The notes under the pieces: generated by a model | Told to the model about the DNA's origin: nothing | The model's input: only the letters and a program-made list of their open reading frames with translations | The model's database searches: none | Position numbers and translations under genes: made by a program | Origin: an uncultured Alistipes sp. | GTDB lineage: Bacteria > Bacteroidota > Bacteroidia > Bacteroidales > Rikenellaceae | Length of the DNA: 64,000 nt | Assembly: GCA_900768045.1 (NCBI GenBank) | Contig: CAAGBL010000042.1 | Location: 19,165-83,164 of the forward strand | Direction: 5' to 3' | Shown: piece by piece, positions 17,447 through 23,841 of the stretch | Layout of the letters: each line of letters opens with the position of its first letter | How positions within the stretch are numbered: the first letter of the stretch is position 1

Positions 17447-17696
17447 GAAGAGTGTGGGCAAAGAGGGAAATTGATTGCCAAGGCCTGCGGTTTCGGATGC
17501 CAAGATTGGCTACTACGGTTGATGCGGGATGCCAAGATTGGCTACTACGTATCATTCTGATACTTCGTTTAACGCCCATCTTGGGCGCTCCCTTAATGGT
17601 ATGCACAAAGCTTTCGTAAGCATAGGTCTGCCGATAAATCAGCACTTTTCATTTGCTACACCATACTTGATACGAGTATCAGTATGGTGTAGCAAA
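17447..17696. repeat. Intergenic cluster of short direct and inverted repeats
   Basis: A 23-bp direct repeat (17495-17517 and 17527-17549) is followed by a GTATCA/TGATAC hairpin and a CGCCC/GGGCG hairpin. Then comes a near-perfect 21-bp inverted repeat (17652-17673 and 17676-17696, one extra base in the left arm, 2-nt loop). No convincing coding frame exists across 17396-17743. Confidence 0.65.
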
Positions 17697-17725
17697 CAAA
17701 AAGCCCCAATCTTTCGATTGAGGCC
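17697..17725 (-). terminator. Terminator of tRNA-Pro
   Basis: On the minus strand GCCTCAATC, GAAA loop, GATTGGGGC, then a T-run; it begins about 20 bp past the tRNA 3' end. Confidence 0.8.
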
Positions 17726-17743
17726 TCTGCTTACTCAGCTTTG

Positions 17744-17818
17744 TCGGGATGACAAGATTCGAACTTGCGACCACACGCCCCCCAGACGTGTACTCTAACC
17801 GGGCTGAGCTACATCCCG
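17744..17818 (-). tRNA. tRNA-Pro (GGG)
   Basis: A 75-nt cloverleaf. Acceptor CGGGATG/CATCCCG, discriminator A, D-arm GCTC...GAGT, anticodon stem CACGT/GCGTG, loop CTGGGGG giving anticodon GGG, T-arm with GTTCGAATC. CCA is not encoded. Confidence 0.9.
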
Positions 17819-17834
17819 CTTAAAATTTGCGGTG

Positions 17835-17867
17835 CAAAGATAGTAATATTTTTCGGATTACCGCAAA
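17835..17867 (-). promoter_or_regulatory. Promoter of tRNA-Pro
   Basis: The minus strand has TTTG at 17864-17867, a 21-nt spacer and TATCTTTG at 17835-17842, about 17 bp upstream of the tRNA 5' end. Confidence 0.75.
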
Positions 17868-17886
17868 TTAAATTCCAAAAAAAATG

Positions 17887-17894
17887 TACCTTTG
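17887..17894 (+). promoter_or_regulatory. -7 box of the ABC importer operon, overlapping the candidate start region
   Basis: TACCTTTG fits TAnnTTTG exactly. It lies inside the longest possible frame (ATG 17884) and would place the transcript start at about 17899, on or next to the second ATG. No TTTG is found at -33. Confidence 0.5.
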
Positions 17895-17898
17895 CCTT

Positions 17899-19020
17899 AT
17901 GAACTATATGCTAAAAACCATATTATATATACTAACCCTTTGTGCGTGTGTGGGTTGCGGTGCTCAAAACGGTGCTGATAACGCCATTTTTAGCATCGAG
18001 AGCTATGTACCGAAGCATGCCTCGGGCTTTATGGTTTCGGCCGATGCCGAGGGTAATAAACTGCTGCGTGTGACACGTCCTTGGCAGGGCGAAAATGTTG
18101 AGGAGCAGACCTTGGCAATATTTGCAGATAGCGAGTCGGTAGCGGGATATGCGGGGCAGTATATTGTGGGTGCTGCTGAGCGCATAGTATGTATGTCGTC
18201 GAGCCATGTGGCGATGCTTGCCGAGCTCTCAATGAGCGATGCTATTGCGGGTGTGTCGGGCAAGCAGTATATCATGAATGAGGCTGTAAGAGCCAACAGC
18301 AAGGTCTTTGATGTGGGCTACGACAACAACCTCGACTTCGAGGCGATGCTTCTCAATGATGTTGACCTTGTGGTGCTCTATGGCATATCGTCGGAAAATC
18401 GTGCTGTGACAACGAAGCTGCGTGATATGCAGATACCTTATATATACTTTGGTGACTACTGCGAGCAGTCGCCCCTTGGCAAAGCGGAGTGGATAGTTGC
18501 TATGGCCGAGGTGGTGGGCATGCGTGGTCGTGCCGAGGAGATATTTCTCGGTATCGAGGAGCGATACGACAGCGTGCGCAATAGTGTTAAGCAAAGCGAT
18601 AAACGCCCCAAGGTTATGTTTAACCTGCCATACCAAGATGTGTGGTATATGCCTGCAAATAGCAGCTACATGGTGCGCATGTTGCAGGATGCGGGTGGCG
18701 ACTATATCTATGATAATAAGTCGAATAGCTCGGTGGGTATAAGCCTTGAGGAGGCTGTTGAGCTTGTGTCGCAGAGCGACATTTGGCTAAATCCTGGTCA
18801 GTGCACTACGCTCGACGAGTTGCGTGCTACAGCGCCTATTTTTGCCAGCATGGACATAGTGAAGCGAGGCGACGTATATAACAACAATCGACGACGTAGT
18901 GAGGGTGGCGGTAGCGACTTCTGGGAGTCGGCAATAGTGCGCCCCGATGTGGTGCTTGCTGACATGGTGAAAATCATGCAGCGTGGCGACGATATGTATT
19001 ACCACCAGCGACTTAAATAG
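17899..19020 (+). CDS. ABC importer substrate-binding lipoprotein (FecB/BtuF-like, Peripla_BP_2)
   Basis: 373 residues from ATG 17899; 17884 and 17908 are alternatives. The lipoprotein signal ends in CVGC (Cys20), so it is anchored in the periplasm. The two-lobe metal-siderophore/cobalamin binding fold is visible: 'AERIVCMSSSHVAMLAELS...AIAGVSGKQY', 'DVDLVVLYG', a long interlobe helix ('IVAMAEVVGMRGRAEEIFLGIEERYDSV'), then 'RPKVMFNLPYQDVWYMP'. It captures an iron complex, haem or cobamide for the permease encoded 5 bp downstream. No B12 riboswitch was seen in the 80 bp upstream, which favours an iron-type ligand, but this is weak evidence. Confidence 0.9.
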   Translation: MNYMLKTILYILTLCACVGCGAQNGADNAIFSIESYVPKHASGFMVSADAEGNKLLRVTRPWQGENVEEQTLAIFADSESVAGYAGQYIVGAAERIVCMSSSHVAMLAELSMSDAIAGVSGKQYIMNEAVRANSKVFDVGYDNNLDFEAMLLNDVDLVVLYGISSENRAVTTKLRDMQIPYIYFGDYCEQSPLGKAEWIVAMAEVVGMRGRAEEIFLGIEERYDSVRNSVKQSDKRPKVMFNLPYQDVWYMPANSSYMVRMLQDAGGDYIYDNKSNSSVGISLEEAVELVSQSDIWLNPGQCTTLDELRATAPIFASMDIVKRGDVYNNNRRRSEGGGSDFWESAIVRPDVVLADMVKIMQRGDDMYYHQRLK

Positions 19021-19025
19021 TTAAT

Positions 19026-20051
19026 ATGCAGAGAAATAGACTACATATCTTGCTCTTTGTGCTTCTGGCGGTGTTGAGCCTTGCAGCGGCCTTTATCGAC
19101 CTGCTGTTAGGCACTACGAGCATACCTCTTAGCGAGGTGTGGGCGGTTATTATGGGCGATTCCGAGAATGCTAATTATATCAAAATTATCACGGAGCTAC
19201 GCCTTCCAAAAATTATTGTGGCGGTGCTGGCGGGCATGGCGCTCTCGGCAAGTGGCTTGCAGATGCAGACGATGTTTCGCAATCCCTTGGCTGGCCCATA
19301 CGTCTTGGGTATCAACTCAGGAGCAAGCCTTGGTGTGGCACTCTTCACGTTGGCATTGCCTATGCTCGGTGGGTTGTCGGGGACGGTGTTTATGCGCCTG
19401 GGTATTACGGGCGTGGCATGGATAGGCTCGGCGGCGATACTCCTGCTTGTTATGGTACTATCACGTAAGATAAAGAGCGTCAGCACAATACTTATTATAG
19501 GCATGATGCTTGGCTCGGCAATATCGGCCATTGTAGGAGTGCTTCAGTATCTGGGCAGCGAGGAGTCGCTCAAGGCCTTTGTGGTGTGGACAATGGGTTC
19601 ACTCTCAACGGTAACGATGGCTGATATCTCAATCTTTGCTCCTGTGGTACTAATCGGCCTTCTGCTTGGCATAGTGGCTATTAAGTCGTTGAATATATTG
19701 CTTTTAGGCGAGGGGTATGCTCGCACCATGGGACTTAATGTGCGTCGCTCACGCACGATAATATTTCTCTCAACGACGCTCCTCGCAGGTACGGTAACGG
19801 CCTTTTGTGGCCCTATCGGCTTTATCGGCTTGGCTATGCCTCATCTTGCACGCATGACCTTCCGCACGGCAGACCATCGAGTGCTTATGCCTGCAACGAT
19901 ATTGTGGGGTGCGCTCTCTATGTTGCTCTGCTCTCTTATTACCGACATCGTGGCACATCATAGCATGATTCTCCCTGTGAATACCATCACAGCTCTGCTT
20001 GGCGTGCCTATCATCATATTTGTAGTAATTCGTAATCGCAACCGTCAATGA
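19026..20051 (+). CDS. FecCD-family ABC transporter permease
   Basis: 341 residues with about nine or ten hydrophobic helices, beginning 'LLFVLLAVLSLAAAFIDLLLG'. Family motifs are clear: 'ITELRLPKIIVAVLAGMALSASG' (split at R-L-P), 'MQTMFRNPLAGPYVLGINSGASLG', and the coupling segment 'GPIGFIGLAMPHLARM'. It forms the inner-membrane channel of an iron-siderophore/haem/cobalamin importer. It starts 5 bp after the binding protein and overlaps the ATPase gene by 4 bp (ATGA). Confidence 0.95.
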   Translation: MQRNRLHILLFVLLAVLSLAAAFIDLLLGTTSIPLSEVWAVIMGDSENANYIKIITELRLPKIIVAVLAGMALSASGLQMQTMFRNPLAGPYVLGINSGASLGVALFTLALPMLGGLSGTVFMRLGITGVAWIGSAAILLLVMVLSRKIKSVSTILIIGMMLGSAISAIVGVLQYLGSEESLKAFVVWTMGSLSTVTMADISIFAPVVLIGLLLGIVAIKSLNILLLGEGYARTMGLNVRRSRTIIFLSTTLLAGTVTAFCGPIGFIGLAMPHLARMTFRTADHRVLMPATILWGALSMLLCSLITDIVAHHSMILPVNTITALLGVPIIIFVVIRNRNRQ

Positions 20052-20803
20052 TTCAGTTAAATAGCATAACACTCGCCTTTGGGGAGCGACGACTTATTGA
20101 GGGTGTCACAACACGTTTTGAGTGTGGCAGAATGGTTGCGTTGCTTGGCCGCAATGGTACGGGTAAGAGCACCCTGTTGCGTGCCATGGCGAAGCTTGGC
20201 GATGTTGCCGAGGGCGAGATTCTTGTTGACGGCAAGAGTATTGCCGATATTGATATTCGCCAGTTTGCTCGTCTTGTGGCATTCGTAAATACCGAGCGTG
20301 TTGATGTTGAGGCGCTTAGTGCCTATGACCTTGTGGCAATAGGTCGCTCGCCATATACCGATTGGCTCGGTCGTCTGACCGATGATGATAGGGTAGTCAT
20401 CGAGCGTTCTATGCGTATTACGGGTGTCGAACACCTTGCCGAGCGCATGGTTGAAACACTCTCTGATGGTGAGTGTCAGAGGGTTATGATTGCTCGTGCC
20501 TTGGCTCAGGATACCCCCGTGATACTTCTCGACGAGCCCACAGCATTCCTCGACTTGCCAAACCGCTACGAGCTTTGCACGCTGCTCGGACGTTTAGCCC
20601 GTGACGAGGGTAAGCTTGTTGTGTTCTCTACCCATGAGCTCGATATAGCTCTCTCGCTTGCCGATAGCATCGCCCTTGTAGACGCTCCACGCCTGGTGCA
20701 TCTGCCAACTTCCGAGATGGTAAATTCAGGAAATCTTGAGCGCCTATTTAATAGCAAACATATCTCGTTTGATGCCACTCTTAAGGCCATAAAATTGCGC
20801 TAA
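20048..20803 (+). CDS. ABC transporter ATP-binding protein (FecE/BtuD-like)
   Basis: 251 residues. Walker A is 'GRNGTGKST', the signature is 'LSDGECQR' (Asp in place of the first Gly of LSGGQ), Walker B is 'VILLDEPTAFLD' and the switch His is in 'VFSTHELD'. The expected Q-loop position reads 'VAFVNTERV' without Gln, so the family's Gln contact may be missing or shifted. It powers import with the permease and binding protein encoded just upstream; the start overlaps the permease stop by 4 bp, indicating coupled translation. Confidence 0.94.
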   Translation: MIQLNSITLAFGERRLIEGVTTRFECGRMVALLGRNGTGKSTLLRAMAKLGDVAEGEILVDGKSIADIDIRQFARLVAFVNTERVDVEALSAYDLVAIGRSPYTDWLGRLTDDDRVVIERSMRITGVEHLAERMVETLSDGECQRVMIARALAQDTPVILLDEPTAFLDLPNRYELCTLLGRLARDEGKLVVFSTHELDIALSLADSIALVDAPRLVHLPTSEMVNSGNLERLFNSKHISFDATLKAIKLR

Positions 20804-20858
20804 CAAGCTGCTCTATATACTAATATATAGGGTATTTACAATTTTTTTGTATAAACAT

Positions 20859-20889
20859 TTTGTCATATAGAAAATTTTGCGTACCTTCG
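20859..20889 (+). promoter_or_regulatory. Promoter of tRNA-Glu (and probably rpsT)
   Basis: TTTG at 20859-20862, a 19-nt spacer, and TACCTTCG at 20882-20889 (one mismatch to TAnnTTTG). Confidence 0.65.
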
Positions 20890-20931
20890 CACCGCTAAAT
20901 TGCTCGCTTACAAGTAGGGCATTAGTGGTAT

Positions 20932-21003
20932 GGTCCGTTCGTCTATCGGTTAGGACACAAGATTTTCATTCTTGAAAGACGAGTTCGACTCTCGTACGGA
21001 CTA
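20932..21003 (+). tRNA. tRNA-Glu (TTC)
   Basis: A 72-nt cloverleaf with acceptor GGTCCGT/ACGGACT (one G-T pair), anticodon stem CAAGA/TCTTG, loop TTTTCAT giving anticodon TTC, and T-arm CGAG-TTCGACT-CTCG. CCA is not encoded. No terminator separates it from the structured region and rpsT downstream. Confidence 0.93.
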
Positions 21004-21011
21004 CACTTGGG

Positions 21012-21194
21012 GCGTTACTCCTTTAGAGGGGTAGTGCTTGCGGTTAAGATTAGTTTTAGGAGCGGGCGTAAGCCTATCCGACAGCGGCTACGGCCGTCTA
21101 CGAAGTTGCCGTCCGGCGGGGCAAAGTTCGCCACAGTAGGAGTGGGGGGGGGTAATGAGAGAACCACGCTACTCAACGAAGGCGAAAAGCCGGA
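21012..21194 (+). ncRNA. Candidate structured 5' leader RNA of rpsT
   Basis: A 10-bp hairpin (GCGTTACTCC 21012-21021 with GGGGTAGTGC 21028-21037) is followed by a three-tier nested stem. TCCGGC 21112-21117 pairs with GCCGGA 21189-21194. Inside it TTCGCC 21127-21132 pairs with GGCGAA 21181-21186. Inside that AGTAGGAGTGG 21135-21145 pairs with CCACGCTACT 21164-21173. The region is G+C-rich against its surroundings and ends about 48 bp before the rpsT ATG. An autoregulatory r-protein leader is the simplest reading; I cannot match it to a named Rfam family. Confidence 0.5.
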
Positions 21195-21242
21195 AACATT
21201 TTAGAGACATAAAAAGTAAAAATAAAAAAAAGATTTAAAACT

Positions 21243-21494
21243 ATGGCAAATCACAAGTCATCGAAGAAGAGAATTCGTCAGACCGTTACAAAGCGTGCTC
21301 ACAACCGTCTTTACCACAAGACTACTCGTAATGCAGTTAAGGCTTTGCGCAACACTACAGAGCGCAGCGCAGCTGAGGCATTGCTTCCAAAGGTAAGCTC
21401 AATGTTGGACAAGTTGGCTAAGACTAACATTATCCACAAGAACAAGGCAGCTAACCTTAAGAGCTCACTTGCATTGCACGTTAACGCATTGTAA
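21243..21494 (+). CDS. rpsT: 30S ribosomal protein S20
   Basis: 83 residues, basic and all-helical, starting 'MANHKSSKKRIRQTVTKR', the typical S20 N-terminus, and containing 'KAANLKSSLALHVN'. S20 binds 16S rRNA early in 30S assembly. In other bacteria it represses its own translation, which fits the structured leader upstream. A strong terminator follows 33 bp past the stop. Confidence 0.97.
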   Translation: MANHKSSKKRIRQTVTKRAHNRLYHKTTRNAVKALRNTTERSAAEALLPKVSSMLDKLAKTNIIHKNKAANLKSSLALHVNAL

Positions 21495-21526
21495 TTTTGA
21501 TATAGGCAGCTCTGCTGCTGGAGGTT

Positions 21527-21562
21527 ATCCCGACAATGATTATTCATTGTCGGGATTTTTTT
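21527..21562 (+). terminator. Terminator of rpsT
   Basis: ATCCCGACAATG (21527-21538) pairs perfectly with CATTGTCGGGAT (21545-21556), followed by a T-run. Confidence 0.9.
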
Positions 21563-21568
21563 GTTGTT

Positions 21569-21781
21569 GTGATAATAGCGCATCTACTTCCGCTAACAAA
21601 ATCTTTCGTCATTGGGCAGTACGTCTAAGTACAGCCCATCGCCGAAAATTTCGCCGAGCGAAAGTATCTGCACTATTCTGACAACAAAAAACGCAATAGT
21701 GATAATAGCACATCTACTTCCGCTAACAAAATCTTTCGTCATTGGGCAGTACGTCTAAGTACAGCCCATCGCCGAAAATTT
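21569..21781. repeat. Two 83-bp direct repeats carrying a GTAC-capped hairpin
   Basis: Copies at 21569-21651 and 21699-21781 differ by one base and recur with a 130-bp period. Each begins with GTGATAATAGC and holds GGGC-A-GTAC-gtctaa-GTAC-A-GCCC (21614-21637 and 21744-21767). The bases just before the first copy (TTGTT) complete the same TTGTTGTGATAA start seen at 40001 and 58459. The rest of 21563-21800 holds no ORF. Confidence 0.8.
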
Positions 21782-21801
21782 TACGGAGCTAAGTGCTGTT
21801 A

Positions 21802-21833
21802 TTTGTTCAATATAAAATAAATTTATATATTTG
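21802..21833 (+). promoter_or_regulatory. Promoter of the NlpC/P60-like gene
   Basis: TTTG 21802-21805, 20-nt spacer, TATATTTG 21826-21833: a full consensus promoter with a leader of about 35 nt. Confidence 0.8.
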
Positions 21834-21872
21834 TAATAAGTTATCTAAGATACCCAAAATTAATAAATAGAG

Positions 21873-22766
21873 ATGAAGAGAACATTGATGCTTGTTTCCG
21901 CTTTGGTGACGATGCTCTTTGTGAGTGTTAATATGGTGTCTACTGCCACTGCGCAGGAGATATCGACAGATAGCAAACCTCAAAATATGGCAGTGACAGA
22001 GTCGTCAGAAGATAGAGCGTTAGTAGTATCAATAGTGGCAGACTCGACACGTTATAATCGTGTTAATACAACTGAGACATATCCACTTATCTATCTTAAT
22101 ATTACAGATAGCCCCAGAATCGATACTATCTTTATTGCAAGGAACCTACCCACTACACAGAGCGTAGACTCTCTTAGTGTAGCCACGGAGAAGCCTGCTG
22201 AGGAGGTTGCTCCTGGCGCATATAAGAACAGGACCGTTAAGTGGGGTGGTAGAGATAGATACGGAAGATTTACCGACCAGTGTGCAGCGCACGTCAACGG
22301 ACGTTTGAAGAAATTTGGATACTACTCGCAGGGACACGCATACCAGATTCCGTATCACTATCCTTCGGTTATAAATGGCTATTTGAAGGCAAAGATTCCT
22401 GATCTCTCTACAATTAGTCCGGAGAAGAGGGCCTCTGCCGTTCTGAATATGCACCGAGAGGCATCTGACTATGTTAAAAAGCACCTTGATATATCTAAAC
22501 TTGTTCCAGGAAAGTACTATGTGGTAAATATGTACTACACCACCAGCCCCTATATGCTGGAGTTTTTCTATGCGGCTAAAGAGCAAGGTACATATAACTA
22601 TGGAACGCATGTTGGCGTGTTGTACTACAATACAGAGTATCAGACTTGGATTGTTGAGCATAATATCCACGGACATGTACACTACGACGCTTTGGTGTCT
22701 ATTCTTGGCGGCCTCTCAAATCCGCACAAGTACGGTGTAACATCAATCTCGAGAGTTCGTAAATAG
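21873..22766 (+). CDS. Exported protein with a possible NlpC/P60-like cysteine hydrolase domain
   Basis: 297 residues, with signal peptide about 1-28 ('TATAQ' cleavage region) and a Ser/Thr-rich linker to about 115. The C-terminal part has 'RFTDQCAAHVNGRLKKFGY' (Cys137), resembling the catalytic-Cys helix of NlpC/P60 or CHAP domains. It continues with 'GTHVGVLYYN' (His246), resembling the HVG-beta-hairpin with the catalytic His, and then 'WIVEHNIHGHVHYD', which could supply the third polar residue. If correct, it cleaves peptidoglycan stem peptides or other amide bonds in the periplasm. The family is not recognised outright, so this is motif-level inference. It is monocistronic with its own strong promoter. 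Confidence 0.6.
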   Translation: MKRTLMLVSALVTMLFVSVNMVSTATAQEISTDSKPQNMAVTESSEDRALVVSIVADSTRYNRVNTTETYPLIYLNITDSPRIDTIFIARNLPTTQSVDSLSVATEKPAEEVAPGAYKNRTVKWGGRDRYGRFTDQCAAHVNGRLKKFGYYSQGHAYQIPYHYPSVINGYLKAKIPDLSTISPEKRASAVLNMHREASDYVKKHLDISKLVPGKYYVVNMYYTTSPYMLEFFYAAKEQGTYNYGTHVGVLYYNTEYQTWIVEHNIHGHVHYDALVSILGGLSNPHKYGVTSISRVRK

Positions 22767-22828
22767 TGCGACTTGTTCGTGCAACCGCATATTAAGGTGA
22801 GTACAGCGGCTGTGTGTATGTGGGTAGT

Positions 22829-22936
22829 GTGGCGAGAGAGGGCGTAGCCTGTGGTTAGTTTGTTGGGTATTGCAAGTTTATTTGCTGACACCCAAAAAAC
22901 TAACCACACGGACAGATCGCTGTTCGCTCTCGCCAC
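22829..22936. repeat. Long imperfect hairpin between the NlpC/P60-like gene and tRNA-Leu
   Basis: Outer arms GTGGCGAGAG (22829-22838) and CTCTCGCCAC (22927-22936) enclose inner arms GTGGTTAGTTT (22851-22861) with AAACTAACCAC (22897-22907), and then TTGGGT/ACCCAA. Together about 108 bp form one foldback. There is no T-run, so it is not a simple terminator. Confidence 0.65.
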
Positions 22937-22951
22937 TTATATACGTAAAAA

Positions 22952-22983
22952 CAAAAAAAAGAGAGAAACGAAAGTTTCTCTCT
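22952..22983 (-). terminator. Terminator of tRNA-Leu
   Basis: AGAGAGAAAC (22960-22969) pairs with GTTTCTCTCT (22974-22983); the minus-strand RNA ends in a run of U. Confidence 0.85.
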
Positions 22984-22989
22984 TTTTAG

Positions 22990-23073
22990 TACCCAGAGCC
23001 GGGGTCGAACCGGCACAGGGGTGAACCTACTGGTGTTTGAGACCAGCGCGTCTACCGATTCCGCCATCTGGGC
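22990..23073 (-). tRNA. tRNA-Leu (CAA)
   Basis: An 84-nt class II tRNA with a long variable arm. Acceptor GCCCAGA/TCTGGGT, anticodon stem CTGGT/ACCAG with loop CTCAAAC giving CAA, T-arm GCCGG-TTCGACC-CCGGC. CCA is not encoded. Confidence 0.93.
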
Positions 23074-23097
23074 ATCAGATTTCTCTGAAATGGTGTG

Positions 23098-23128
23098 CAA
23101 ATATAGAAACTATTTTTTAAGTAGCAAA
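23098..23128 (-). promoter_or_regulatory. Promoter of tRNA-Leu
   Basis: The minus strand reads TTTG at 23125-23128, 19-nt spacer, TATATTTG at 23098-23105. Confidence 0.75.
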
Positions 23129-23210
23129 ATTTTTCGTTACTTTTTTTTCTCTTTCCTATATTTTGCTCTATTTCTGGGCCACAAGCCACAACCAAAGATG
23201 TTGCTACTTA

Positions 23211-23684
23211 CTACTTAACCTTGCGCTCGATGTACGAGGTGTAGTCCTTGATTACAGGCTTGTACTCGGCATTCGACATTAGTGTCGATGATATTATGAA
23301 GTCTGCCGATGAGCGGTTGATGGCTGTGGGCACGTTGTAGAGCGTTGCTAGGCGCAGTAGTGCCTTTACGTCTACGTCGTGTGGCTGTGCCGACATAGGA
23401 TCCCAAAAGAATATTAGCACATCTATCTCGTTGTTGGCAATCTTCGCTCCGAGCTGCTGGTCGCCACCCAAGGGTCCCGACTTAAGCATCGTGATATCGA
23501 AGCGTGAGTTCGAGGCATCTTTGCAGCGGCGCTCCATTAGCGTCTCTGCCACGATGCGGCCTGTTGTTCCAGTGCATATTAGGCGGTGCGAAAGTAGCTT
23601 CTCCCAGTTCCAAGCAACCCACTCTGCGAGGTCGTGCTTCATGGCATCATGCGCCACAAGTGATATTGTTAATCTCTTCTCCAT
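23211..23684 (-). CDS. mgsA: Methylglyoxal synthase
   Basis: 157 residues, the standard length. It converts dihydroxyacetone phosphate to methylglyoxal and phosphate, a glycolytic bypass used when sugar phosphates build up or phosphate is short. Conserved features include 'LVAHDAMKHDL' (His), 'GTTGRI', 'KSGPLGGDQQLG' with the catalytic Asp, and 'IFFWDPMSAQPHDVDVKALLR'. Its upstream region is nearly identical to that of the Na/Pi cotransporter gene lying before it, so the two may respond to the same signal, with phosphate status the obvious guess. Confidence 0.96.
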   Translation of the reverse strand: MEKRLTISLVAHDAMKHDLAEWVAWNWEKLLSHRLICTGTTGRIVAETLMERRCKDASNSRFDITMLKSGPLGGDQQLGAKIANNEIDVLIFFWDPMSAQPHDVDVKALLRLATLYNVPTAINRSSADFIISSTLMSNAEYKPVIKDYTSYIERKVK

Positions 23685-23718
23685 AGTCTCTTTTTCTAAA
23701 TATTTCCTCTTAATTACG

Positions 23719-23760
23719 TTGCAAAAATAGTGTTAGATTGTTTCGTTGTGATTACAGTTG
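23719..23760 (-). promoter_or_regulatory. mgsA promoter with a conserved upstream block
   Basis: The minus strand has TATTTTTG at 23722-23729 as the -7 box, followed upstream by a block that recurs with very few differences at 25597-25660. No TTTG is present at -33; the conserved block occupies that place and may be an activator site. Confidence 0.6.
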
Positions 23761-23776
23761 TGTTAATTTTTGGTTA

Positions 23777-23814
23777 CAAAAAAGGGGTTGCACAACAATT
23801 TGTTGTACAACCCC
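23777..23814 (-). terminator. Terminator of the Na/Pi cotransporter gene
   Basis: GGGGTTGCACAACA (23784-23797) pairs with TGTTGTACAACCCC (23801-23814); an A-run on the left gives U7 on the minus-strand RNA. It lies 28 bp past the stop codon. Confidence 0.88.
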
Positions 23815-23841
23815 ATGCTATAGTATAATGTTGAAGCTGTG

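Noticed and set aside
17322..17645. A 107-codon minus-strand frame over the repeat cluster
   Set aside because: It overlaps the small membrane-protein gene start and the promoter, and spans repeat and hairpin sequence with no protein-like composition.
17819..17898. A cobalamin riboswitch ahead of the BtuF/FecB-like gene
   Set aside because: The space is under 80 bp and has no B12-box-like sequence or multi-stem structure.
21007..21204. A 65-codon frame in the rpsT leader
   Set aside because: The base-pairing pattern of 21012-21194 explains the sequence better, and the peptide has no family features.
21004..21242. SRP RNA, tmRNA or RNase P RNA
   Set aside because: None of the conserved core sequences of these RNAs is visible in this span.
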